This document shows positions 37,015 through 45,535 of a stretch of 64,000 bases of DNA, piece by piece (the first letter of the stretch is position 1; each line of letters begins with the position of its first letter). Made by a program: the position numbers and the translations under genes. The notes below the pieces were generated by a model. It saw only the letters and a program-made list of their open reading frames with translations. It was not told the DNA's origin and ran no database searches. The stretch is from Nitrincola salilacus (lineage in GTDB: Bacteria > Pseudomonadota > Gammaproteobacteria > Pseudomonadales > Balneatricaceae), in NCBI RefSeq assembly GCF_046271865.1, contig NZ_CP176580.1, positions 2,356,001 through 2,420,000 on the forward strand. Reading direction: 5' to 3'.

Positions 37015-38456
37015 GCCTGAGATTACGCCTGATTCTGGTGTTTCTGTTTTCAGTGCTGACAGGCCTTGGCAGTGTGGTTTACTGGGTACTCGATGAGCTG
37101 GAGCCCCGTTATAAGGAAGCTCAGGAGGAGATTCTGGTCGATATATCAGAGATGATGGCCACTCTGATCGCAAACGAAGGCGTCAGCTTCAGCGAAAGCG
37201 GTGGCACCGTGATCGACACACATCTGGCTGAACGGCTCTTTGCAGGGCTGGCCGGCAGGCCGCTAAACGCACAGATTTATGATCTGCTTAAAACCGAAGT
37301 TGATCTGAGAATGTATATCACCGATGCCAGAGGCACCGTGATTTTTGATTCCCATTACACCGATACCGGCCGCGATTATTCCCAGTGGCGCGATGTCTAT
37401 CTGACTCTGCGCGGTCATTATGGTGCCCGCAGCAGCGACGATGTACCCGGCCATAGTGATACCGAACGGCTCTATGTCGCAAGCCCGGTGCTGTATCGCG
37501 GTGATATTATCGGTGTGGTGTCCACCGGAAAGCCCACCCGCAACATTAACCGCTTTATCAGCCACCTGAGCACCAACCTGCTCTGGATTTCACTGGTCGC
37601 TGCACTGGCAACTCTGTTGACCGGTCTTGTGATCACCCTCTGGATTACACGGCCTCTGCTCCGCCTTGAACAGTATGCCAGAGGGGTTTCCAGAGGCGAA
37701 CGCCCCGCTCTGCCTGCGCTTGGTCATAATGAAGTTGGGCGTGTGGGTAAAGCGCTTGAAAGCATGAAAGCCGCACTGGATGGCAAATCCTATGTGGCAG
37801 ATTATGTGCAGAGCCTGACGCACGAACTGAAAGCCCCGATCGCCGGTATCCGTGGTGCAGCAGAGCTGTTACAGGAGCCGATGTCCGATGCACGGCGCAA
37901 TCAGTTTCTCAATAATATTATTGAGCAAGGTTCAAGGATGCAGGAGCTGATCGAGCGCTTGCTGAAACTGGCCGCCATTGAATATCAGAGCAGCCTGGAA
38001 CGACACGACAAAGTCGTACTGAAAGAGCTGATCACAGCAGTCTGCCGGAGCCTTGAAGACTATGCCAGCCAGCACAGAGTCAGCCTTGAATACAGCTGTG
38101 ACCCTTCCCTGTCCATCACCGGCGACAGTACCCTGCTGCAGGATGCATTGAGCAACCTGATCCGGAACGCCACAGAGTTCTCACCGCCTGAGTCAGCTGT
38201 ACTGATCAGTGCCATACAAAACGATGGTTCTGTTTACATCAGCGTAAAAGATTCCGGGCCCGGGGTGCCGCCTTTTGCCGAAGAAAAACTGACCCAGCGC
38301 TTTTTCTGTCTGCCCCGGACAGATGGCAGCAAAGGCAGTGGGCTGGGGCTGAGTTTTGTTCATGAAATCATGCAATTGCATAACGGAAAGCTGAACTACC
38401 ACCGCGCAACGGAACCACCAACCACTGTGTTCTCACTGACACTGCCAGCTGAGTGA
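37011..38456 (+). CDS. creC: sensor histidine kinase, CreC-like
   Basis: A 481-residue inner-membrane kinase closely following the CreC plan: TM1 at about 7-26, a periplasmic domain with DARGTVIFDSHYTDTGRDYSQWRDVYLTLRGHYGARSS, TM2 at about 190-212, HAMP, then H271 in SLTHELKAPIAGIRGAAELL. The ATP lobe has NLIRNATEFSP, DSGPGVP and SKGSGLGLSFVHE. It should phosphorylate the adjacent CreB. No creD is visible in the window; the sortase operon lies on the other side of creB. Confidence 0.88.
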   Translation: MSLRLRLILVFLFSVLTGLGSVVYWVLDELEPRYKEAQEEILVDISEMMATLIANEGVSFSESGGTVIDTHLAERLFAGLAGRPLNAQIYDLLKTEVDLRMYITDARGTVIFDSHYTDTGRDYSQWRDVYLTLRGHYGARSSDDVPGHSDTERLYVASPVLYRGDIIGVVSTGKPTRNINRFISHLSTNLLWISLVAALATLLTGLVITLWITRPLLRLEQYARGVSRGERPALPALGHNEVGRVGKALESMKAALDGKSYVADYVQSLTHELKAPIAGIRGAAELLQEPMSDARRNQFLNNIIEQGSRMQELIERLLKLAAIEYQSSLERHDKVVLKELITAVCRSLEDYASQHRVSLEYSCDPSLSITGDSTLLQDALSNLIRNATEFSPPESAVLISAIQNDGSVYISVKDSGPGVPPFAEEKLTQRFFCLPRTDGSKGSGLGLSFVHEIMQLHNGKLNYHRATEPPTTVFSLTLPAE

Positions 38457-38532
38457 TGAAATATCTTTTGCGATCTGGCTGAATGCCTTCTGCAATGCTT
38501 CGCTGTCTTTAACCCAGGAAGGGATATCCGTA

Positions 38533-38803
38533 TTACCCCAATAACTCTTCTTTTGCTGACACAATCAACTTGGCTACACCTATGTCATGCTCGTTGTTGT
38601 TTGCCGCGCTCAGGCCGATGCTTTGATTGATTGTTGCCGTCAAAGACGCTGCTATTCGTATGTGGTCACAGCCTTCAGTAACTATCGTACTCGTCGTCCC
38701 ATTCGCTATTTGGTTCGTAGACACCGATAGGATCCCATTTCCTCCAAAGGATGCTACGAATCCGTTCCCAAAATGCCTTCTCTTGCTCGTTCAACTTGCT
38801 CAT
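38533..38803 (-). pseudogene. DUF1871-like gene, frameshifted
   Basis: From the ATG at 38803 the frame reads MSKLNEQEKAFWERIRSI then KWDPIGVYEPNSEWDDEYDSY and stops. The next frame continues with TEGCDHIRIAASLTATINQS and VAKLIVSAKEELLG to 38533. WDPIGV and DEYDSYV are features of short DUF1871-type proteins. The total span is one base off a multiple of three, so a single frameshift explains it. It is the outermost cassette gene of the array on this side and has no attC after it. Confidence 0.45.
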
Positions 38804-38813
38804 CCTGATTCAC

Positions 38814-38888
38814 ACATAACGTTTGGTTAAGGGGCGGGCTTTACCCGCCCCAGTGAGCGCAGCGAACGATTTGAACCAATTATTAGGT
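38814..38888 (-). other. attC site (75 bases)
   Basis: Read on the minus strand: R''-like ACCTAAT, L'' AATTGGTTCAAATCG, a GC-rich stem with GGGGCGGG / CCCGCCCC, L' TTAACCAAAC, and R'-like GTTATGT. TTGGTTCAA pairs with TTAACCAA leaving the typical extrahelical C. The stop codon of the adjacent cassette gene overlaps R''. Confidence 0.75.
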
Positions 38889-39269
38889 TTCGGCGCTGGA
38901 GTATCCACCGCCACACCACGCGGCATAATCAAATTCAGATGGATGCTTAAGCAGGTGGTTGGATCGCTCGCGCCAGCGCTGCAAAGGCTTGCTCTTGGTG
39001 TCTTTAGTTAACTCAATGAAGCCCCGGACAACTGCCTCGGGAGTTGTTCGATATTTGCTGCGAACTGCGTCACCAACCATTAAATAGATAACATGAAGGA
39101 AGAAGCTACGATTTGGACAGCAAGGGTCGGCGGCATATTCTAAATAATCACGCTCATGAGCAGCCCAAGACAAAGCAAGATCCCAATCCTGGCAGGGCTC
39201 CTCCGCAGTGTGCGTATAAGCCCACTGTCTAATCTCGGCGCTAGAGGGATTCCACGGATCGGCGAACAT
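38883..39269 (-). CDS. cassette-encoded protein of unknown function
   Basis: A 128-residue protein, MFADPWNPSSAEIRQWAYT, rich in aromatic residues, with no signal peptide or membrane helix. I do not recognise its family. It fills one cassette exactly: its ATG follows a degenerate attC and its TAA overlaps the R'' core of the next attC. The ATG at 39269 is used; a longer frame to 39332 would run into the attC and is unlikely. Confidence 0.65.
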   Translation of the reverse strand: MFADPWNPSSAEIRQWAYTHTAEEPCQDWDLALSWAAHERDYLEYAADPCCPNRSFFLHVIYLMVGDAVRSKYRTTPEAVVRGFIELTKDTKSKPLQRWRERSNHLLKHPSEFDYAAWCGGGYSSAET

Positions 39270-39276
39270 AGTAGAA

Positions 39277-39370
39277 CCTAAAACACCCGGCTTTGGGGCG
39301 GGCTTGTAGTCGCGAAGCGACGGAAAGGCCATCCCAGCCCCGAAGGAGCGACAACAGCCGATTGATATGC
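39277..39370 (-). other. degenerate attC site (94 bases)
   Basis: Minus strand: GCATATC at the R'' position, CGGCTGTTGTCGCTCC, a TTCG loop, GGGCTGGGATGG, a second small hairpin with GTCGCTTCGCGAC, then GCCCCAAAGCCGGGTG and a degenerate R' (GTTTTAGG). The same CGGCTGTTGTCGC...GGGCTGGG core occurs in the attC sites at 54912 and 40011. Both core sites are mutated, so it may be inactive. Confidence 0.6.
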
Positions 39371-39373
39371 GAT

Positions 39374-39997
39374 TTACACGACACTAGCTCGCTCCTTGCT
39401 TGTAACCAGACCGCCAGTCCTACTAACCAATTTTTCCCTTATTTCATCCGATGATGTCTGCTTTGCAGCTTCCAACTCCGAAGGAGTGATGCCTACAACT
39501 TGCAACAAATCGACCCTACCTGATTTGATGGAAAAGGTGCTAGGAAAATTAACAGGATGGATAAGCATCATCGCTTTTATTGATTCAGACAGAGCTAAAG
39601 GCACTCGATGCCCATAATCCAACGGAGGAAAATCACCCATTTGACCGCTTGCCAGTAATAGGTTGTAGGCCATTAGAGTTTGAAGAACCTCAATTGCCCA
39701 GGTCTCTTCTTCTACTGTCTCTATCAAAAGCTCTATGCCCATACCAGAGTATTCCTCTGGCTCTACTGCATCCCAGGGATTAGACATTCCCGAGGTTACA
39801 TATGCCCATGTGCTCCTGCTGCCATTTGGCGGAGATTTAAATACACCATGAGTAAGCCAGCGAGGATCTATTTCCTTCGCATTCATTCGATCAAAGACTT
39901 CATTTGATAGAGGGAAAATGCCCGGCCCAGTATCACCAAATATCTCTTTGTATGTTGTCTCTTCTCTTTGTTCCCACGACTCTTCAAGGAAGCTCAT
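39374..39997 (-). CDS. suppressor-of-fused (SUFU) domain protein
   Basis: A 207-residue cytoplasmic protein matching bacterial SUFU-domain proteins: STWAYVTSGMSNPW, GIELLIETVEEETWAIEVLQTLMAYNLLLASGQ, LDYGHRVPL and SGRVDLLQVVGITPSELEAAK. Bacterial SUFU proteins are common in polymorphic toxin loci, where they are proposed immunity proteins; function here is inferred. GGAGAGGG precedes the ATG, which follows the attC core by 14 bases. It occupies a single cassette. Confidence 0.7.
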   Translation of the reverse strand: MSFLEESWEQREETTYKEIFGDTGPGIFPLSNEVFDRMNAKEIDPRWLTHGVFKSPPNGSRSTWAYVTSGMSNPWDAVEPEEYSGMGIELLIETVEEETWAIEVLQTLMAYNLLLASGQMGDFPPLDYGHRVPLALSESIKAMMLIHPVNFPSTFSIKSGRVDLLQVVGITPSELEAAKQTSSDEIREKLVSRTGGLVTSKERASVV

Positions 39998-40010
39998 TCC
40001 CTCTCCTTCG

Positions 40011-40088
40011 CATAACGCAAAGCTTTGGAGCGGCTGGAGCGTAACATAAGCCGTCCCAGCCGCGCTAGCGGCGACAACAGCGCCTTGT
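40011..40088 (-). other. attC site, part L''-L'-R' (interrupted)
   Basis: Minus strand: ACAAGGCGCTGTTGTCGCCGC, CGCGGCTGGGACGG, then CTCCAAAGCTTTGC and R' GTTATGC. The matching R'' (GTATAAC on the minus strand) is at 41114-41120, on the other side of an IS110-type insertion. Joining the two parts restores a normal attC downstream of the Gabija-like cassette. Confidence 0.75.
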
Positions 40089-40094
40089 ATGGTT

Positions 40095-40289
40095 AATTCG
40101 TTCCATTTCTGGGTAAAGTGAGGCCCACCCTCAATGGCCGTTGAGGGTCTTCATGCAGCAGCTCGGTGTAGCGCAGGCTCCTCTTTCGAGAGACCGGTAA
40201 CAAGTGGGTAGCGTTGCATGACTCCTTAGCGATAACTCGAACAGTCATCGGGGCCTCGAGCCCGCATAGCAAGGCAGAGTCAGCTTATT
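40095..40289 (+). ncRNA. candidate bridge RNA region of IS110 element B1
   Basis: The 195-base leader before the transposase start holds hairpins such as CCCTCAA / TTGAGGG and has no ORF. In the IS110 group, the left non-coding end encodes the bridge RNA that chooses target and donor sites. The assignment is by position and structure only. Confidence 0.35.
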
Positions 40290-41085
40290 ATGAATCACAC
40301 TGAAAACCAAATCGAAGTCCATGTCGGCGTGGATGTCAGCAAGTCAAAACTTGATATTGCCTTTCATCCGCTGAACCTTCACTTTTCCATTCCCAATGAT
40401 GATCACAGTATTCAGAAAATTATCCAGGTACTAAAGCAACACCCAGTCAAACGGATCGTCACCGAAGCCACTGGTCGCTATGAACACGCTTTTGTTTTTG
40501 CCTGTGACAAAGCTAATCTGCCCATCATTGTCGTTAACCCCATCAGCATCCGGCGCTATGCCCAGGCTATCGGCGTATTCGCCAAAACTGATAAGCTGGA
40601 CGCCGCTGTCATTGCTCGTTTTGCTGCAACGATACAACCGGATATAAAGCCTATATCCTGATAAACAATCCCTTCTGATCGAAGACTTACTGGCAAGACG
40701 GTCACAACTAATGGAAATGCAGACAATGGAGCAATCCCGTCTGCATATCATGCCTAAAGAAGTGAACTCATCCATCAATCGGGTACTACGTGTGTTGTTG
40801 AAAGAGATCGTCGCTTTGGTTGGTGTAGCTCCCATGAACCGCGAAAGTGGTAACTATCAAGGCAAGCGGCGCATACGTGGTGGCTGCCCACGCATTCGCA
40901 CAGTGATGTTCATGGCAATGATGTCTGCCATTCAATGCAACCCGGTATTCAAACGTTACTACACCCATCTAAAGGCATCTGGAAAACTGCCAAAAGTCGC
41001 CTTGATTGCCTGTATGCGAAAGCTCATCGTCATACTGAACACCATGGTTAAGAATGAAGAACGATGGAGCTCAGAAATTGTATAA
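40290..41085 (+). pseudogene. IS110-family transposase, broken
   Basis: The N-terminal part MNHTENQIEVHVGVDVSKSKLDIAF carries the DEDD-type RuvC-like domain start (GVDVSK) and ATGRYE. After FAATIQPDIKPI the frame stops; the next frame continues with LLIEDLLARRSQLMEMQTMEQSRLH. A further internal deletion joins RVLRVLLKEI directly to VALVGVAPMNRESGNYQGKRRI, removing most of the region between the two domains. The C-terminal Tnp_IS116/IS110 domain remains. Not expected to be active. Confidence 0.8.
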
Positions 41086-41188
41086 ATATATTGACTGGTG
41101 ACCACAGTCACTTGTTATACGTGGTCTGCACCATCATCAATATATCCTCATCCGGCCAGGAGCGGACGTTTTATAAAAGTAAATTGCT

Positions 41189-43093
41189 TTACAAGAGCAC
41201 CTGAACATTATCTTCACCAAACCAATTCTTGGCTGTAGCTATAGTAGCCTGGCTGGGATTATGATAATAAACAACAAGATTTTCTTTTGACCGAGTGCAG
41301 CAAACATAAAACAGCTTTTGTGTTCTTTCTCGAACACTTTCTGTTCCATTATTCTCAAAAAGGTATTGAAAATTATATTTCGCCCAATTTCCATTATCTA
41401 AGACTACTAGGACGTTATCAAACTCAGAACCTTTAATCTTATGTTGAGTGGAGAAAGGGGTATATCCTTCCAGATAGGAAAACAGATTTTGGAACTCTTG
41501 AAATTTTAGCTGGATGACCTGATCATAAATGTATTTTTTCTTTTCTATAAAACTTTGAAGATTGTCATCTTTCCGGCATATACCATTATTGTGAGCATAT
41601 TCTATAACCTCTTCGATTGTGCTGTCAGACATGCTCTGCAGCGTCATGACAACATCTCTCAAGCTTTTTTTATCGGCAATAGACTTAATCTGGAATTCTG
41701 TTTTTCTTAAAAACTCGTTGTACTTCTTCTCATTATATAAATTTACATGATCTTGAATTTTGAACAGGTGTTTTATGAGATTATCTCGCTTAGAGCCCGT
41801 TTTTGATTCATCATTCTCATCATCTTTTTTATCATCTAGCAAAGCATCCTTATCGACATAAATCCTTCTAAACTCTTCAAATGGGTAGCTCTTCGCTGTC
41901 TCAAACAGTTGATTATGTTGGTCAATGAATGTTTGCATTCCGGCAGTCGGAAGTATGGGTTTTTTCTGAGCATCAGAGGTCTTTCCCTCTAACAGTTTAT
42001 CTATAACTTGGCCGAATGTAAGCTCTGAGAAATCTTCAGTAATCGTGTTCTTTTTGATGTAATCGGTGATCCGTTTTTTATAGTCTAGAATTTTGTCACC
42101 GTCATATATAGCCATCAAAGCAGTGAAACCTGCTTGAGGGGCAATGAGATTATGAGTCAAATTTAATATCTTGGTTTTCTTAGGGTTAGAAAAATCCCAT
42201 TCCAGTGTTTGCTTAAGTGCCTCTAGCCTCTCTTCATCCGTTGTATAATAAAACTTGACATTGCCTTCTTTTACACTTCCGTTCTCCATGTTTGGAGCAT
42301 TCTCATCTGTAGAATGCTCTTGGACGATTCCATCAGTTCTGAGCTTGTTTGCCAGTTCGTAGACCTGTTTGGGGTTTCTTCTATTTTGTGCTTTCCTCGT
42401 TTCAGTAACGTCATTTGCTGCCACATAAGACGCCAAATTACCTATTGTATCATCGTAAATAGACTGCATGGCATCGCCGAAAAAGCCAATGATGTTTTTT
42501 CTGTTACTCTTTTTGAAATGAGTAAGAAATATTTCTATGACAGATGGGCTGGTATCTTGATACTCGTCTATCAAAATGAATTTAAACTTGTCTTTTAAAA
42601 TATCGCAGAGTTTTGGGTAGGTCATGAACATATGCTGCGCTAAAACCAATAACTCATCGTGGGAAATGATGCCTTCTTTAATAATGGTATATTCTTTGTA
42701 CTGAATTTCTTTCTCTTCAAAAAAGTCGGGCTCAACTTCTCCATCCGGGCTTTTTACTTCTTTGACATCCTCTGAATTAATGAGTGTTATCAGGGTGCTT
42801 TTTAACTCCCCCTGGAAAGATTTTATGCTATCCCAAAGAAAATCATGAATCGTGCTTACAGTTAGGTTTGGATTATTAAAACGATCCTGAATTTCTCGTA
42901 CCGCCGCATTCGTGTAGGTCATACAGGAAATTTTAGCAGTCGGGTTTTCTTCAATAATTTGAGCAATCGTATGAACCAAGGAATAAGTCTTTCCACTACC
43001 AGCCCCTCCACTGAGTAGAAAATTCTTTCCCTCGTCAATATATCCAAGGATCGTTTGGACTTCTGGCTCCAGCTTCAATCTTGTTTCAGCCAT
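41189..43093 (-). CDS. gajB: UvrD/Rep-like helicase, GajB-like
   Basis: A 634-residue superfamily 1A helicase: Walker A GGAGSGKT at residues 29-36, motif Ia TYTNAAVREIQDRF, motif II LIDEYQDTSP near 173, motif III FGDAMQSIY, motif V TQHKIKGSEFDNVLVVLD and motif VI VCCTRSKENLVVYY. It overlaps the upstream OLD-nuclease gene by 19 bases. An OLD nuclease plus UvrD-like helicase pair is the Gabija anti-phage layout; GajB here is longer than the commonly described 494 residues. AT-rich compared with the host core, in line with horizontal origin. Confidence 0.75.
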   Translation of the reverse strand: MAETRLKLEPEVQTILGYIDEGKNFLLSGGAGSGKTYSLVHTIAQIIEENPTAKISCMTYTNAAVREIQDRFNNPNLTVSTIHDFLWDSIKSFQGELKSTLITLINSEDVKEVKSPDGEVEPDFFEEKEIQYKEYTIIKEGIISHDELLVLAQHMFMTYPKLCDILKDKFKFILIDEYQDTSPSVIEIFLTHFKKSNRKNIIGFFGDAMQSIYDDTIGNLASYVAANDVTETRKAQNRRNPKQVYELANKLRTDGIVQEHSTDENAPNMENGSVKEGNVKFYYTTDEERLEALKQTLEWDFSNPKKTKILNLTHNLIAPQAGFTALMAIYDGDKILDYKKRITDYIKKNTITEDFSELTFGQVIDKLLEGKTSDAQKKPILPTAGMQTFIDQHNQLFETAKSYPFEEFRRIYVDKDALLDDKKDDENDESKTGSKRDNLIKHLFKIQDHVNLYNEKKYNEFLRKTEFQIKSIADKKSLRDVVMTLQSMSDSTIEEVIEYAHNNGICRKDDNLQSFIEKKKYIYDQVIQLKFQEFQNLFSYLEGYTPFSTQHKIKGSEFDNVLVVLDNGNWAKYNFQYLFENNGTESVRERTQKLFYVCCTRSKENLVVYYHNPSQATIATAKNWFGEDNVQVLL

Positions 43094-45327
43094 TGCAAGC
43101 CCTCCCGAATATAGGTCGGGATATTCCAGTTTGAAAACTCTATTGAAACTAAAACATCTTCGCCAGATTCCTTGTCCTTAACAGACTTTGCCTTCGTGGT
43201 GCTGCATAACAATATCTCCATTGCAAACGCAGGTTTTTTGGAAACGGCTCCAGCCATATCCCAGGCATCAATTTCTGATTTAGCAAACTCTTGCATTCTA
43301 TTCTGAGTAAGGCTTGGGAAGGTTTTATCTCCAATGAAGGTCTGATCGCTGTCAAACGTGTTGTCTGCTATGAATTGGCCATTGATGTGAAAAAAGGCAT
43401 CTTCAAAGCTTCTCGCCCAGTAGTCTTTTCCGGCGTTGTTTTGCTCTTTGATTTGGTATACGCAAACCAAATGTCCTTCCGGGCTTTGTAGCCACTCGGC
43501 AGGCTCCACTTCCTTAGATTTTCTTAGAATACGATCTTCAAAAGCAAGGCTTTTGAAGATATCAAGCGTTTTGTCTGATCCATAGAAAAATTTTAGGGAT
43601 GCATTACTCGTTTGATCCCCGCTTTCTACGGGGCACTTCCCTCGCTTTAGTTTATCCGAACCATCTTCGTTCTTTTTTACACTTCCATTCTCACCCAGAT
43701 CAGGAAGCATTCCTGTAGAATCTATATCGGTGATGATAAGGGACTTCACGCCTATGAAATCTATGAATTTCTCAAAGACCTGGGAGTATGATCCCACCTC
43801 TACAATAGAAATGTTCTGGGAAAGCAATGGCAGCGAGGGAGCTGCACCTTCAGTGACTTCTTTTATCCTATCGTCTTGATCAATTTTTTTCATCATTGCG
43901 GGGAGCAAGATTCTCTCCGTATCCCCTTCAATAAAAATTGCTTTATCCGCAAAGAAAAGTTCTGCTCTATGCAATGTAAGGTATTGCTTCAGAAATTTAT
44001 AATATGCGCTTTCTTCCCCATACTCAGCTCTTAGTTCTTTTAAGTTCTTCGAAAGAACGCCTTCAGGAGTCCTTTTGAAGTATTTTATGTCTTCAAAATC
44101 GCTTTCTGAAACTATGTGAGAAGAGTGAGTTGAAAGTATAGTTTGTAATTTTCGACTTTCTCCATCTTCACGAACAACACCGTTCTGCAATAGCGTTTTT
44201 ATGTTCTTGATAAATATACGCTGCATTTGTGGGTGCGTATGGACTTCAGGCTCTTCGATGAATAGGAGATTTATGTCTGAAGGTTTTTCATTTTTTTCTT
44301 TTTGGAATTCATGCAACAAAATCTTGATCTCAAAAATCATGCTGATCAAGTTCATATACCCTAGGCCATTGTAACTTTCCGGTAAGGTATGGTCAGTAGC
44401 TCCAATCCCATACATTACAGTAGTATTTTCTTCGAGTAGCTCTCGGTGTTGTAGAGAGGAGACGATCTTAATTATAGAGTCTTCTGTCTTAACCCCTCCA
44501 AATTGCCTTACATCATTAATGACTTCATCAAACAAAGCTTGATAGACTTTATCAAGCTCATCGTCCGTATCGCTTAGGGTATCCTTGAAGCGCTCAATTA
44601 CATCCGGGTTGTTATTGCTAGCCTCCAATTTCTTGTAAATTTTTGAAGACTGCGTTGATAATGCTTTTTCAGAATCCTTATTTGAAACGCTTCTTCTGGC
44701 GCTGATCCATTTGAAACTAATGATTTTATCAAGTGGGATTTTTTCTTTTTTGAGATCAGTGAAAACTTCCTCATCTTCTACTTGCTTTTCTAAGTCATAG
44801 AGAAGGCTTTTCCACGTAATGTTAAAATAATTAGTATGCTGTTCCTTTAAAAATGCGAATATGTCCTTCTGCTTCTTTCCCTCAGCTTTTCTTTTATCCC
44901 AATAGACCTTGTATTCGCTTTTGAGAGACTGGAACCGTTCCTGAGTAATTGAGTATTCAAATGCTAACACCACCACCCTGTTTTCAGGGTCTAAATCCAT
45001 AATCACCTTATTGCTGATATTTGATAAGTCATCCTGCTCGTCATATTCAATGAAGAGCTTGAGTGATATTCCCATAAAGGGGAATGGCTCTCCTGACTTA
45101 TCCCCATCTATCCAGGATTTTATTTCTTCCTTGAGATTGACGTTAAGGTCATCAAAGGAAAAGCTATTTTTTGGATAACCATTACCAAGAAACTTATCGA
45201 GAATCAGCAATAGTGATGTTTTACCACAATTGTTTTTTCCAATGACCACGGACAGATCATCTTCCAGATCAATCACAGTATCTTTAAGAAGGCGAAAATT
45301 TCTTACTTGTATTTTTGTAATTCGCAT
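43075..45327 (-). CDS. gajA: OLD-family ATP-dependent nuclease, GajA-like
   Basis: A 750-residue protein with an N-terminal ABC-type ATPase (MRITKIQVRNFRLLKD, Walker A GKNNCGKT at 30-37, Walker B LLFIEEPEVHTHPQ) and a C-terminal TOPRIM nuclease (IFIEGDTERILLP with the catalytic glutamate near 466, and LIITDIDSTG with the DxD near 530). This is the class 2 OLD architecture, which partners with UvrD-like helicases in Gabija. Reported Gabija GajA nicks DNA when nucleotide pools fall during infection. It is longer than the classical 578-residue GajA, so a Gabija variant is possible. Confidence 0.75.
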   Translation of the reverse strand: MRITKIQVRNFRLLKDTVIDLEDDLSVVIGKNNCGKTSLLLILDKFLGNGYPKNSFSFDDLNVNLKEEIKSWIDGDKSGEPFPFMGISLKLFIEYDEQDDLSNISNKVIMDLDPENRVVVLAFEYSITQERFQSLKSEYKVYWDKRKAEGKKQKDIFAFLKEQHTNYFNITWKSLLYDLEKQVEDEEVFTDLKKEKIPLDKIISFKWISARRSVSNKDSEKALSTQSSKIYKKLEASNNNPDVIERFKDTLSDTDDELDKVYQALFDEVINDVRQFGGVKTEDSIIKIVSSLQHRELLEENTTVMYGIGATDHTLPESYNGLGYMNLISMIFEIKILLHEFQKEKNEKPSDINLLFIEEPEVHTHPQMQRIFIKNIKTLLQNGVVREDGESRKLQTILSTHSSHIVSESDFEDIKYFKRTPEGVLSKNLKELRAEYGEESAYYKFLKQYLTLHRAELFFADKAIFIEGDTERILLPAMMKKIDQDDRIKEVTEGAAPSLPLLSQNISIVEVGSYSQVFEKFIDFIGVKSLIITDIDSTGMLPDLGENGSVKKNEDGSDKLKRGKCPVESGDQTSNASLKFFYGSDKTLDIFKSLAFEDRILRKSKEVEPAEWLQSPEGHLVCVYQIKEQNNAGKDYWARSFEDAFFHINGQFIADNTFDSDQTFIGDKTFPSLTQNRMQEFAKSEIDAWDMAGAVSKKPAFAMEILLCSTTKAKSVKDKESGEDVLVSIEFSNWNIPTYIREGLQWLKQD

Positions 45328-45374
45328 GTCAATTTCCTAATTCATAGCGCGATTGATATAACTTTCATGCTAAT

Positions 45375-45398
45375 GTCCGCTTTGGGTCGTAAGCGGAC
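45375..45398. other. hairpin upstream of gajA
   Basis: An 8-base inverted repeat GTCCGCTT / AAGCGGAC with an 8-base loop lies between the R' core of the cassette and the gajA start. It could be an attenuator or part of a regulatory leader; nothing in the sequence decides this. Confidence 0.35.
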
Positions 45399-45408
45399 TT
45401 AGTGCGCC

Positions 45409-45455
45409 GTATAACGCTTCAATCAGCCGCCGCGTCAGCGGTCGGTTGAATTGAC
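45409..45455 (-). other. attC site, part L''-L'-R' (interrupted)
   Basis: Minus strand: CAATTCAACCGACCGC, TGACGCGG loop region, GCGGCTGATTGAAGC, and R' GTTATAC. TTCAACCGACCGC pairs with GCGGCTGATTGAA. The matching R'' GCATAAC is at 46880-46886 beyond an IS110-type insertion. Confidence 0.75.
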
Positions 45456-45535
45456 TTGATACTCATTGAGCCTTCTCCCCAGCCCAGCCAGATTGGCTAA
45501 GCTGGAAGGCACCACACCAAAAAGGAGAAGACTCA

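Larger units (their letters stand above)
40089..41113 (+). mobile_element. IS110-family element B1, inserted in attC between R'' and L''
   Basis: Ends are set by the interrupted attC: the left end abuts GCGCCTTGT and the right end (CAGTCACTT) abuts GTTATAC. The transposase gene is broken. Long 5' non-coding sequence (about 200 bases) and a short 3' one fit the IS110 group. The last 250 bases recur at 47663-47908, also abutting an R'' core (GTTATAA). Confidence 0.7.
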
